In this document: one piece after another, positions 1-6,342 of the stretch
Layout: every line of letters starts with the position of its first letter
How positions within the stretch are numbered: position 1 is the stretch's first letter
Assembly (NCBI GenBank): GCA_934183045.1
Contig: CAKPRW010000071.1
Span: 1-7,080, forward strand
Reading direction: 5' to 3'
DNA from: an uncultured Clostridia bacterium
Lineage (GTDB): Bacteria > Bacillota > Clostridia > TANB77 > CAG-508
Length of the DNA: 7,080 nucleotides
Position numbers and translations under genes: made by a program
The notes under the pieces: model-generated
What the model saw: only the letters and a program-made list of their open reading frames with translations
Databases searched by the model: none
Told to the model about the DNA's origin: nothing

Positions 1-309
1 CCCTGATATATTATTTGTATAATATTCTATTGGTTTTTGAACTGATTCTCCAACAGCTTTATATCCTGCAAAATTTAATACTGCATCTATTTTATTTTCT
101 TCAAATACTTTTTCTAATTTTGATTTATCTAAGTAATCTATTTCATAAAATTTAAAGTCTTTTCCTGTTATTTGTTTTATTTTGTCTAATACTTCTGGTT
201 TACTATTTGAAAAATTATCTATGATTACAATATCTTTTCCTGATTTTAATAATTCTACAGCAGTATGACTTCCTATATATCCTGCTCCTCCTGGTAATAA
301 TATTGCCAT
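1..309 (-). CDS. galE: UDP-glucose 4-epimerase, N-terminal part (cut by window start)
   Basis: GalE interconverts UDP-glucose and UDP-galactose in the cytoplasm using bound NAD+ (Leloir pathway and surface-glycan precursor supply). The 103 visible codons form the start of an extended short-chain dehydrogenase Rossmann fold. They show a glycine-rich loop PGGAGYIGSH (residues 6-15), the ribose-binding acidic position in DNFSNSK (D31), D58, and the NFAGYKAVGES segment (79-89), whose F80, A81 and K84 fall at the E. coli GalE numbers. The catalytic Ser and YxxxK lie beyond the window. I chose the ATG at 309: AAGGAG at 318-323 is 8 nt away, whereas the in-frame ATG at 315 would be only 2 nt from it, and MAIL matches the usual family start. 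Odd point: the loop reads LLPGG where VTGG is normal. It is the last gene of the visible minus-strand series, 59 bp after cysS. Confidence 0.93.
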   Translation of the reverse strand, partial: MAILLPGGAGYIGSHTAVELLKSGKDIVIIDNFSNSKPEVLDKIKQITGKDFKFYEIDYLDKSKLEKVFEENKIDAVLNFAGYKAVGESVQKPIEYYTNNISG

Positions 310-340
310 TTTCATTTCTCCTTCTTGACTTTTTTATACT

Positions 341-360
341 TAACAATAACTATATTGTTA
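341..360. repeat. Perfect 8-bp inverted repeat between cysS and galE
   Basis: TAACAATA and its exact reverse complement are separated by 4 nt. The hairpin lies 9 nt after the cysS stop and 17 nt before the galE Shine-Dalgarno. On the minus strand it is followed by AGTATAAAAAAG, with no U-tract, so it is not a standard intrinsic terminator. It could be a weak RNA hairpin affecting cysS mRNA decay or an operator for galE. A poor promoter (GTAACA, then TATAAA after 17 nt) overlaps it but is not convincing. Confidence 0.45.
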
Positions 361-368
361 CTAAAGTT

Positions 369-1757
369 TTATTTGATTTTACTAACAGTAGTACCTTCCT
401 TGGTATCTTTTAATTCATAGCCTTTTTCTTTTATTAAATCTCTTAGTTCATCTGATCTTGACCAGTCTTTATTTTTTCTTGCTTCAATTCTTTCTTTAAC
501 TATTTGCATTATTTCTTCTGGTATTTCTTCTTTGCTATCAGTTTCCTTATCTATATTTAGTCCTAATACAGTATCAAATTTCAATAGTAATTTTGCTAAT
601 TCAGGAGATTTTTTTTCTTGTCTTACAACTTCCCAAACAACTCCCATTGCTAATGGCATATTTAAGTCATCATTAATAGCTTTATTAAATCTATTTTCGT
701 ATTGTTTAATAATCTCTCTATCAATTTCATCTTTTCCTTGCAAATGAGTTTTATAGCCTTGTTTTAATCTTTCTAGTGATTTTGCTGCTGACTCAATCCC
801 TTCCCATGTAAAGTTTAATTTGTTTCTGTAATGACAAGAATAACTAAATAGTTTATAAACAATTGGGTCATACCCTCTATCTACAAGATCTTTTATTAAA
901 TATACATTGCCTAAACTTTTAGACATTTTTCCGCCATTTATTAATAAGTATTCACCATGCATCCAATATCTTGCTGGTATTTTTCCGCAAGCTCCTTTAC
1001 TTTGTGCTATTTCATTTTCATGATGTGTTGGTATTAAATCTATTCCTCCTGTATGTATATCAAATTGTTCTCCTAAATATTTTCTACCCATAGCAGAGCA
1101 TTCAATATGCCATCCCGGATAACTTAATCCCCAAGGGCTATCCCATTTCATCAAGTGATTTTCTGGCGCCTTTATCCATAAAGCAAAATCATATGGATTT
1201 CTCTTTTCTTTATCTACGTCAACTCTTGCTCCAGCTTTTTGATCTTCTAAACCTACATTTGATAGAATAGGATATTTATCTAATTTTGATATGTCAAAAT
1301 ATATCGCAGTTGATGTTTCATATGCATATCCATTATCCATTAATTCTTGTACAAATTCTAACATTTCTTGTATATGTTCTGTTGCTTTACATACTATTTC
1401 TGGAGTTTCTATATTTAATGATTTTAAATCATCAAAAAATAATTTTGTATAGTGTTCTGCGATTTCTAATGGGGTTTTATGTTCTTCTCTTGCTGATTTT
1501 AACATCTTATCTTCTCCTTCATCTCCATCAGAAACTAGATGTCCTACATCAGTTATATTCATTACATGTTTTAATTTATATCCATTATATCTTAATGTTC
1601 TTCTTAAGACATCTTGAAATATGTTGGTTCTCATATTTCCTATTGTCGCGTCTTTATAAACTGTTGGTCCACATGAATATATTTTTATTTCTTTTTCATC
1701 TAAGGGTTTAAATTCTTCCTTTTTTCTAGTTAATGTATTATAAAAATATATTTCCAT
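369..1757 (-). CDS. cysS: Cysteinyl-tRNA synthetase
   Basis: This class I aminoacyl-tRNA synthetase activates cysteine with ATP and charges tRNA-Cys in the cytoplasm. At 462 residues it has the normal family length. Seen in order: SCGPTVY (28-34) with zinc ligand C29; TIGNMR (38-43) at the HIGH position; MNITDVGHL (66-74) and DEGEDKM (79-85); GWHIECSAM (215-223) with C220; HTGGIDLIPTHHENEIAQ (235-252) with H245 and E249, at the same C-to-H and H-to-E spacings (25 and 4) as the E. coli zinc site; and KMSKS (277-281). The C-terminal DALR-type helical domain ends with ARKNKDWSRSDELRDLI (426-442), typical of CysRS. The start is supported by AAGGAG at 1765-1770, 7 nt upstream. The gap to the PBP gene upstream is only 57 bp, so there is no room for a T-box leader and it probably depends on read-through or a nearby weak promoter. 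The odd point is Thr instead of His at the first HIGH position. Confidence 0.97.
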   Translation of the reverse strand: MEIYFYNTLTRKKEEFKPLDEKEIKIYSCGPTVYKDATIGNMRTNIFQDVLRRTLRYNGYKLKHVMNITDVGHLVSDGDEGEDKMLKSAREEHKTPLEIAEHYTKLFFDDLKSLNIETPEIVCKATEHIQEMLEFVQELMDNGYAYETSTAIYFDISKLDKYPILSNVGLEDQKAGARVDVDKEKRNPYDFALWIKAPENHLMKWDSPWGLSYPGWHIECSAMGRKYLGEQFDIHTGGIDLIPTHHENEIAQSKGACGKIPARYWMHGEYLLINGGKMSKSLGNVYLIKDLVDRGYDPIVYKLFSYSCHYRNKLNFTWEGIESAAKSLERLKQGYKTHLQGKDEIDREIIKQYENRFNKAINDDLNMPLAMGVVWEVVRQEKKSPELAKLLLKFDTVLGLNIDKETDSKEEIPEEIMQIVKERIEARKNKDWSRSDELRDLIKEKGYELKDTKEGTTVSKIK

Positions 1758-1782
1758 TATTCTACTCCTTTTATTTAATATA

Positions 1783-1809
1783 AGATGAGAAATATAATAT
1801 TTCTCATCT
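1783..1809. terminator. Perfect 12-bp hairpin between PBP gene and cysS
   Basis: The 12-nt arms 1783-1794 and 1798-1809 are exact reverse complements around a 3-nt loop. The hairpin begins 6 nt after the PBP stop and ends 12 nt before the cysS Shine-Dalgarno. On the plus strand it runs into ATTTTTT, a reasonable U-tract. On the minus strand, where the genes are, it is followed by TATATTAAATAAAAGG, a poor U-tract. It is therefore a weak or partial terminator for the PBP transcript, a 3'-end stabiliser, or a stop for antisense transcription. The structure is clear; its role is inferred. Confidence 0.55.
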
Positions 1810-1814
1810 ATTTT

Positions 1815-4367
1815 TTAATTAGTTTTATTTGCAGTTGAATTTTGTACTTTATTTGTAGTTGAAGTTGTATTTGATGAAGTATTTGTAGTTGTGTTTGTTG
1901 CTGTATTTGTTTTATTTGTTGTGTTAGATGTATTTGTTTTATTTGTTGTTGTATTAGTATTTGTATTTGTTTTATTTTCTTCTTTAGGTTTTTCTTCTGT
2001 TTTTTTGTGTATGTCACAAATTTCTGTCACTTTACTTCCAGAACTACTACTTCCACCTACTGTTTTCCATAAATTCAATTTTTCTTTTGGTACTGAAGCA
2101 CCATAGTTATTTACTTTTCTAGTTGGGCAATATTCGTTTGCAATTTTTCCAGATTCTGCACATAGTTCTTGTGAACCATGTCCTTCACATTTACCTGGCA
2201 TATTATCTTGTGTGAATATTTCTTGATATGTTGATGAACAACCTGTTGTAGCTAAGCATCCTGTTGTTCTACAAACTGTAGCAGTAACAATTCCACTTGG
2301 TTTTTCAAATCTTGCACTGTCTAGTCCTTTGTGTATATCAGTCATAACAGCATCCCATATTAATCCTGCAGGATTTCCCCCATTATATTTTACTTCCTCG
2401 TTGTTGTCATATCCAAACCATGTTGCCGCTGCATAATATGGTGTGAATCCGCAAAGCCATCTATCATAATCCTTGTCTGTTGTTCCTGTTTTTGCCGCTA
2501 CATCCATTCCTGATATTGCACAATATTTAGCTGTACCACTTGCTCCATTTACTGGCTCTTGAATTATTGTTTTTGCTATATATGCATTTTGTTCCGAAAT
2601 AGCTCTTGTTGTTTCTTGTTTTGGCGTTAAGACTGTATTTCCACTTCCGTCTACAACTTTAGTATAGAATGTTGGTGTTATATATACCCCATCATTTGCA
2701 ATAGTTCCATATGCTGAAGCCATTTCTAGTGGACTAATACCATCTGTCATTCCTCCTATTGCTAATGATAATACATCATCATTTTTTTCATCTAAAGAAG
2801 TTATACCCATTTTTTGTAAGTATTCTATTGATTTTTTAGGTGTTAATTCTTTCATTATTTTTATTGCTGGTATATTTTGAGATGTTTCTATAAATTGTCT
2901 TATATTTATTAATCCTCTAAATTTGTTATAGTTCTTTGGAGTATATCCTCCTCCAAAGTCTGTTTTTACATCATCATATACTGTTGCAGCTGTAATTACT
3001 TTTTCTTCTAATCCTGGTACTATTGTTGCAAGTGGTTTCATTGAAGAACCTGTTTGTCTCTTCATTTGAGTTGCTCTATTCCAGCCTGCTCCAGTTTTTT
3101 CGCCTAGTCCACCTGCAACACCTACTACGTTTCCAGTTTTATAGTCAACAATTGCCATTCCTGATTGTGAAGTTTGTGTTTTTGTTGGACTTTTTATTAG
3201 ATATTTATTTGTTTTAGCATATTCTTCTTCTAGTCTTGCTTGTATTGTTGTATCAACAGTTGAATATATTGTTAATCCACTACTGTATACATAGTTTTCT
3301 GCTAATTGTCTTGAAATATTTTTTTCGTCCATAACTTGATTTATGACTTGTTCTATTACTGCATCTGTATGATAAGAATATGTTGTTGTTGATGTTATAT
3401 TTCCTTTTGTAAATGTTAAACCGTCTTCTACTTTTTGTACAGCAGCATTGTATTCTTCGTCATTTTGAATATAACCAAGTTCTTTCATTTTGCTTAACAC
3501 TGTTAAAGTTCTTTTTCTTATTTTTTCTGAATTATCTTTTGAAGTATCAAATGGATCATATGCATTTGGTGAATTATTAATTCCCGCCATAAATGCACAT
3601 TCTGCTAAATCTAGATCTTTTGCACTTTTATCAAAGTAATATTCTGCTCCTAATTCAACTCCATGTAGATTGCTTGAACCTACAAATAGTATGTTTAAGT
3701 ATAATTCCAAAATTTGATCTTTTGAAACCATTCTTTCAACTTGATATGCTTTTGCCCATTCTTTTACTTTTCTAAATATTCCAGCCATTCCAGAAGCTTC
3801 ATCATCTTTAGTTATATTTTTAACTAATTGTTGTGTTATTGTACTTCCTCCATATGAGCTTTTTCCAAACACTGTATTAACTATTGCTCCTGCTGTTCTT
3901 TTAAAATCAACTCCACTATGTTTGTAATATCTTTCATCTTCTATTGCAACATATGCTTTTGGTAAATATTCCGCCATATCTGCAAGTGTTATTACTTTTC
4001 TTTTTTCGTCTCCACTTAGATTTGCTATTACAGCTCCATTTTGATCTACTATTACACTATTAGATACTCCTATTTTTAGTTCATCTTTTGTTATTTCAAA
4101 TTCATCCCCAAATAGGCCAAAAAACATTCCTGCTACAATTCCAGCTCCTATTACACATAGCAATAAGAATATTATTATCATTATCTTTAATGCCATTTTT
4201 AATTTTGAGTGTTGCTTTGATTTTTTTGCTCTATTTTTACCTGCCTTTTTTACTTCTGGTTTTATATTTTTACTTCCTTGATTTCTTTTTGTTGTACTAC
4301 TTCTTTTTTTAGAATTCTGAACTTTGTGTGGTCTAGTTCTATTATTTTTTCCATTATTTTCTGGCAT
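1815..4367 (-). CDS. Class A penicillin-binding protein (bifunctional transglycosylase/transpeptidase, PBP1A type)
   Basis: It polymerises lipid II into glycan strands and crosslinks stem peptides on the outer face of the membrane. The 850 residues read as: a basic cytoplasmic tail rich in Lys, Arg, Asn and Ser (1-57); one transmembrane anchor (about 58-86); a GT51 glycosyltransferase with EDERYYKHSG (143-152, catalytic E143), GGSTITQQLVKN (173-184), RKVKEWAKAYQVER (199-212) and KDQILELYLN (216-225); then a transpeptidase with SSMK (441-444, nucleophile S441), SQN (496-498) and KTGTT (626-630). After it come two Cys-rich modules (699-730 and 736-787) and a Thr/Asn/Lys low-complexity tail (791-850). 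The start has AGGAGG at 4375-4380, 7 nt upstream. All catalytic motifs are intact. It probably has its own promoter at 4406-4411. Family membership is certain; which PBP1 paralogue it is cannot be said, so no symbol is given. Confidence 0.97.
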   Translation of the reverse strand: MPENNGKNNRTRPHKVQNSKKRSSTTKRNQGSKNIKPEVKKAGKNRAKKSKQHSKLKMALKIMIIIFLLLCVIGAGIVAGMFFGLFGDEFEITKDELKIGVSNSVIVDQNGAVIANLSGDEKRKVITLADMAEYLPKAYVAIEDERYYKHSGVDFKRTAGAIVNTVFGKSSYGGSTITQQLVKNITKDDEASGMAGIFRKVKEWAKAYQVERMVSKDQILELYLNILFVGSSNLHGVELGAEYYFDKSAKDLDLAECAFMAGINNSPNAYDPFDTSKDNSEKIRKRTLTVLSKMKELGYIQNDEEYNAAVQKVEDGLTFTKGNITSTTTYSYHTDAVIEQVINQVMDEKNISRQLAENYVYSSGLTIYSTVDTTIQARLEEEYAKTNKYLIKSPTKTQTSQSGMAIVDYKTGNVVGVAGGLGEKTGAGWNRATQMKRQTGSSMKPLATIVPGLEEKVITAATVYDDVKTDFGGGYTPKNYNKFRGLINIRQFIETSQNIPAIKIMKELTPKKSIEYLQKMGITSLDEKNDDVLSLAIGGMTDGISPLEMASAYGTIANDGVYITPTFYTKVVDGSGNTVLTPKQETTRAISEQNAYIAKTIIQEPVNGASGTAKYCAISGMDVAAKTGTTDKDYDRWLCGFTPYYAAATWFGYDNNEEVKYNGGNPAGLIWDAVMTDIHKGLDSARFEKPSGIVTATVCRTTGCLATTGCSSTYQEIFTQDNMPGKCEGHGSQELCAESGKIANEYCPTRKVNNYGASVPKEKLNLWKTVGGSSSSGSKVTEICDIHKKTEEKPKEENKTNTNTNTTTNKTNTSNTTNKTNTATNTTTNTSSNTTSTTNKVQNSTANKTN
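1818..1997 (-). repeat. Low-complexity Thr/Asn/Lys coding tail of the PBP
   Basis: Codons 791-850 of the PBP are nearly all ACA/ACT, AAT/AAC and AAA. The NKTNT motif recurs at residues 798, 809 and 818, and NKTN ends the protein. The DNA is an imperfect AAT/ACA-type trinucleotide repeat, which also creates long spurious open frames on both strands. Extracellular disordered tails rich in polar residues occur on class A PBPs of Firmicutes; here it would extend into the wall. Confidence 0.85.
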
Positions 4368-4374
4368 TTTAAAA

Positions 4375-4380
4375 CCTCCT
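4375..4380 (-). promoter_or_regulatory. Strong Shine-Dalgarno site of the PBP gene
   Basis: AGGAGG lies 7 nt upstream of the ATG at 4367, a full match to the anti-Shine-Dalgarno core. Its first base is also the last base of the inverted repeat at 4380-4401, so folding of that repeat could influence ribosome access. Confidence 0.9.
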
Positions 4381-4401
4381 TGTCAACTTTTAATTTGACA
4401 A
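4380..4401. promoter_or_regulatory. Inverted repeat between the -10 box and Shine-Dalgarno of the PBP gene (possible operator or leader hairpin)
   Basis: TTGTCAA and TTGACAA are 7-nt arms in perfect inverted repeat around an 8-nt spacer. They sit 4 nt downstream of the -10-like box and directly against the AGGAGG. The position, across the expected transcription start and 5' leader, suits a repressor operator or a small leader hairpin. The palindrome is seen; function is inferred. Confidence 0.4.
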
Positions 4402-4405
4402 ATCT

Positions 4406-4411
4406 ATTATA
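4406..4411 (-). promoter_or_regulatory. Candidate -10 box for the PBP gene
   Basis: The minus strand reads a perfect TATAAT, 38 nt from the PBP start codon, with very A/T-tracted DNA upstream (4412-4440) that could act as an UP-like element. The -35 match is poor: TTTTGT at 17-nt spacing or TTGTTT at 15. The 126 bp beyond it hold no gene, consistent with a separate transcription unit starting here. Confidence 0.45.
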
Positions 4412-4498
4412 GTATATTTTGTAAAAAAACAAAAGCTTTTAAATAAAAAATTAATATTTTATACTTATTATTATGTAGTCTTGTATGAAATCTCCTTT

Positions 4499-4521
4499 TA
4501 TTCTAACAATTTCTTAGAATA
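4499..4521. repeat. 8-bp inverted repeat just after the 287-aa gene
   Basis: TATTCTAA and TTAGAATA are exact reverse complements around 7 nt, beginning 9 nt past the stop codon of the upstream gene (stop at 4531-4533). The stem is AT-rich and is followed on the minus strand by AAAAGGAG rather than a U-tract, so it is at best a weak 3'-end hairpin. Confidence 0.35.
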
Positions 4522-4530
4522 TTCAAATAT

Positions 4531-5394
4531 TTAAAATGTTGTATTTTCTGATTTTAATTGAGCAATTTCAACTTTATCTCTTTTTATTTTTCTAATTATA
4601 TCTTCATATGGCTGTTTTTTATATGTTTTTGCTTCATAAATATCTTTTTTATAAAACTTCTCAAATTTTTCATAATCAATTTCTTCAATATTTCCAAACT
4701 TTATTTCATAGTCATTTATATTGATTCCATTAAATCTCTTTTTATTTATTTTTATTTTTTCTTTTACATTAATAATTATAGCCTCATCATAAATTCTATA
4801 TTGATTAATTAATTCTGTTGGAAAATCAATATTTAATATTAATTCTGACTTTAATAAACTTTTTCTTTTGTTGTTATTAACAATTAACGTTATTCCTTCT
4901 TCTTCTAACATTTTTTCTTCTATTTTTTTAAATTTTTCTATGTGATTAGTTACAATATTAACTCTTTTATATTGTCTAACTAATTTGTTGATTGTTTCTA
5001 ATGTAATTTCTGATGGATCATTTACTAAAATTGATAAATGCATTTCTTGCTTTTTTATTTTTTTCTTATCAATTATGTAATTCAAACTTTTCTCTGCAAG
5101 CACTTCAAATAACCATTTGCTATCTATAATATTTAAATTATATGAATATAAAAAATTTATAAATTGTTGCTTTTGTTTCATCTTTTTGCTTATTAAAACA
5201 GTCCTGCAGTTTGTTTTGTTTAAAATATAATTTATTTTTTTGGCTAAAATCAAAGCTTTTTTATATGTAATATCTGAGTCTCCACAGATTGGTAATATAA
5301 TATTGTCATTTTGCAATTTTACTATATTGAATAAATTCAGAAAAAAATTAGGCTTGTCAGTTTCTTGAATATAATACAAAATATCACTTCCCAT
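4531..5394 (-). CDS. Conserved-looking protein of unknown function, possible Rossmann-like half
   Basis: I do not recognise a named family with certainty. The 287-residue product is very rich in Lys, Ile and Asn, has no signal peptide or transmembrane segment, and should be cytoplasmic. The N-terminal half alternates short hydrophobic strands with helices (NIILPICGD 31-39, RTVLISKK 64-71, LNIIDSKWLFEVL 87-99). The middle (HLSILVNDPS 119-128, VNIVTNHIEKFKKIEEKM 145-162, ITLIVNNNKRKSLLKSELILNIDFP 168-192, AIIINV 205-210) has the beta-alpha-beta rhythm of a nucleotide-binding or dehydrogenase-like Rossmann fold, but no clear GxGxxG loop. The C-terminus (240-287) is charged and helical. The ATG at 5394 follows an in-frame TAG and lacks a Shine-Dalgarno; a TTG at 5379-5377 with GGGAAG 7 nt upstream is an alternative start. 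It lies 45 bp after truB, probably in the same operon. Confidence 0.8.
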   Translation of the reverse strand: MGSDILYYIQETDKPNFFLNLFNIVKLQNDNIILPICGDSDITYKKALILAKKINYILNKTNCRTVLISKKMKQKQQFINFLYSYNLNIIDSKWLFEVLAEKSLNYIIDKKKIKKQEMHLSILVNDPSEITLETINKLVRQYKRVNIVTNHIEKFKKIEEKMLEEEGITLIVNNNKRKSLLKSELILNIDFPTELINQYRIYDEAIIINVKEKIKINKKRFNGININDYEIKFGNIEEIDYEKFEKFYKKDIYEAKTYKKQPYEDIIRKIKRDKVEIAQLKSENTTF

Positions 5395-5426
5395 CTACTT
5401 TTAGTTAAGTATATGAAAAGTGATAT
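5381..5426. promoter_or_regulatory. Nested inverted repeats over the start of the 287-aa gene
   Basis: ATATCACTT at 5381-5389 and AAGTGATAT at 5418-5426 form a perfect 9-bp inverted repeat with a 28-nt interior. Inside it, TACTT and AAGTA form a second small stem. On the minus strand the structure starts 13 nt after the truB stop, encloses the ATG at 5394, and is followed by TTTGTATTATATT. It could be a weak terminator or attenuator for truB transcripts or a translational control hairpin. The repeats are real; the function is a guess. Confidence 0.4.
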
Positions 5427-5439
5427 AGAAATATGTGTA

Positions 5440-6312
5440 TTATAAAATTATATCTCTTTTTAATATGTTATCTTTAATTATTCCCGTCCCAATAAATTCG
5501 CTATTATTATATATTTTATAAATACCTTCGTTAGAATTATATGTTAGTTTTACTCCATTCAAAAACAGTGTTAGCTTTTTATCGTTTAATACTATTTTTT
5601 CATTTTTTTCAAAAATCTTTTCTAATGTTATAATGTGTCTATTTATAAACTCTTCATTTTCTATATTTTTTTGTAAATCTTCTATTGTTATAGATTTATT
5701 TATATCAAATTCTCCGACTTTAATACGATTCAACTCTTTCATATATCCTACTGTATTTAGTTTTTCAGCTATCGTCTCACACAAACTCCTTATATAAGTT
5801 CCTTTAGAACATTTAACCCTAAATTCAATCTGCTTTTCTTCTATATTTATCTTTAATAAATCTATATCATAAATTTCAATTTCTCTTGGTTTTATTTCTA
5901 CTTTTTCGCCTTTTCTCGCATATTCATATAATTTTTTTCCATTTACTTTTATAGCAGAATACATTGGTGGTGTTTGCATTTGTTTTCCTTTTGTATCTTC
6001 TAAAACATTTAGAACATTTTTCTCCTCCAAGCTTTCGATCCCCACTTCTTTTGTCTCTATTTCATCGCCTTCGCCATCTGCACTATCCATTTTGACTCCA
6101 AGTTGTAAAGTCACATCATATATTTTATCATGATTTATCAAATACTTTGAACACTGCGTTCCCTTACCAATAAGAATCGGTAAAACTCCTGTTGCCAAAG
6201 GATCCAAAGTACCTGTATGACCTACTTTTTCATTAAACATTCTTTTTACCTTATACACAATATCATGTGAAGTATAACCTTTGGTTTTATTTATGATTAT
6301 TATTCCATTCAT
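5440..6312 (-). CDS. truB: tRNA pseudouridine(55) synthase
   Basis: TruB isomerises U55 in the T-loop of elongator tRNAs to pseudouridine and aids tRNA folding. The 290 residues match the family length. Seen: GIIIINKTKGYTSHDIV (3-19); the catalytic motif VGHTGTLDPLATGVLP (30-45) with nucleophile D37; KIYDVTLQLG (63-72) with the conserved base-stacking Y65; TPPMYSAIKVNGKKLYEYAR (114-133); and KCSKGTYIRSL (167-177) with R175. A PUA-like end follows (about 230-290, including LNGVKLTYN and GIYKIYNNSEFIGTGII). The start is set by GGAG at 6321-6324, 8 nt from the ATG. It sits downstream of nrnA, the usual Firmicute order, but separated from it by an inverted-repeat element. The ribF gene that often follows truB is absent here. 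Identity is near certain. Confidence 0.97.
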   Translation of the reverse strand: MNGIIIINKTKGYTSHDIVYKVKRMFNEKVGHTGTLDPLATGVLPILIGKGTQCSKYLINHDKIYDVTLQLGVKMDSADGEGDEIETKEVGIESLEEKNVLNVLEDTKGKQMQTPPMYSAIKVNGKKLYEYARKGEKVEIKPREIEIYDIDLLKINIEEKQIEFRVKCSKGTYIRSLCETIAEKLNTVGYMKELNRIKVGEFDINKSITIEDLQKNIENEEFINRHIITLEKIFEKNEKIVLNDKKLTLFLNGVKLTYNSNEGIYKIYNNSEFIGTGIIKDNILKRDIIL

Positions 6313-6342
6313 CTTACTTTCTCCATTTTTTAATCAATCGAC

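Noticed and set aside
1286..1711. Long plus-strand open frame opposite cysS
   Set aside because: It is antisense to conserved CysRS motifs, with Leu/Tyr/Ile composition typical of a shadow frame in AT-rich DNA.
1758..1814. T-box leader for cysS
   Set aside because: The gap is only 57 bp and has neither the T-box sequence nor a specifier stem; a T-box needs roughly 200 nt or more.
1808..2017. Minus-strand frame of 69 codons rich in Gln, Ile and Lys overlapping the PBP tail
   Set aside because: It is the frame-shifted reading of the AAT/ACA repeat; its composition comes entirely from the repeat, and the PBP frame is clearly the coding one.
4088..4312. Plus-strand open frame with a hydrophobic, membrane-like translation
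   Set aside because: It lies wholly inside the PBP gene, antisense to its transmembrane and basic N-terminal coding region; Leu/Phe richness is what the reverse of Lys/Ile/Asn codons yields. No ribosome site or homology.
4430..4499. Orphan AAAAGGAG at 4492-4499 as the ribosome site of a small ORF
   Set aside because: The only suitably spaced codon is ATA, and no ATG, GTG or TTG follows at usable distance in an open frame; the stretch looks non-coding.
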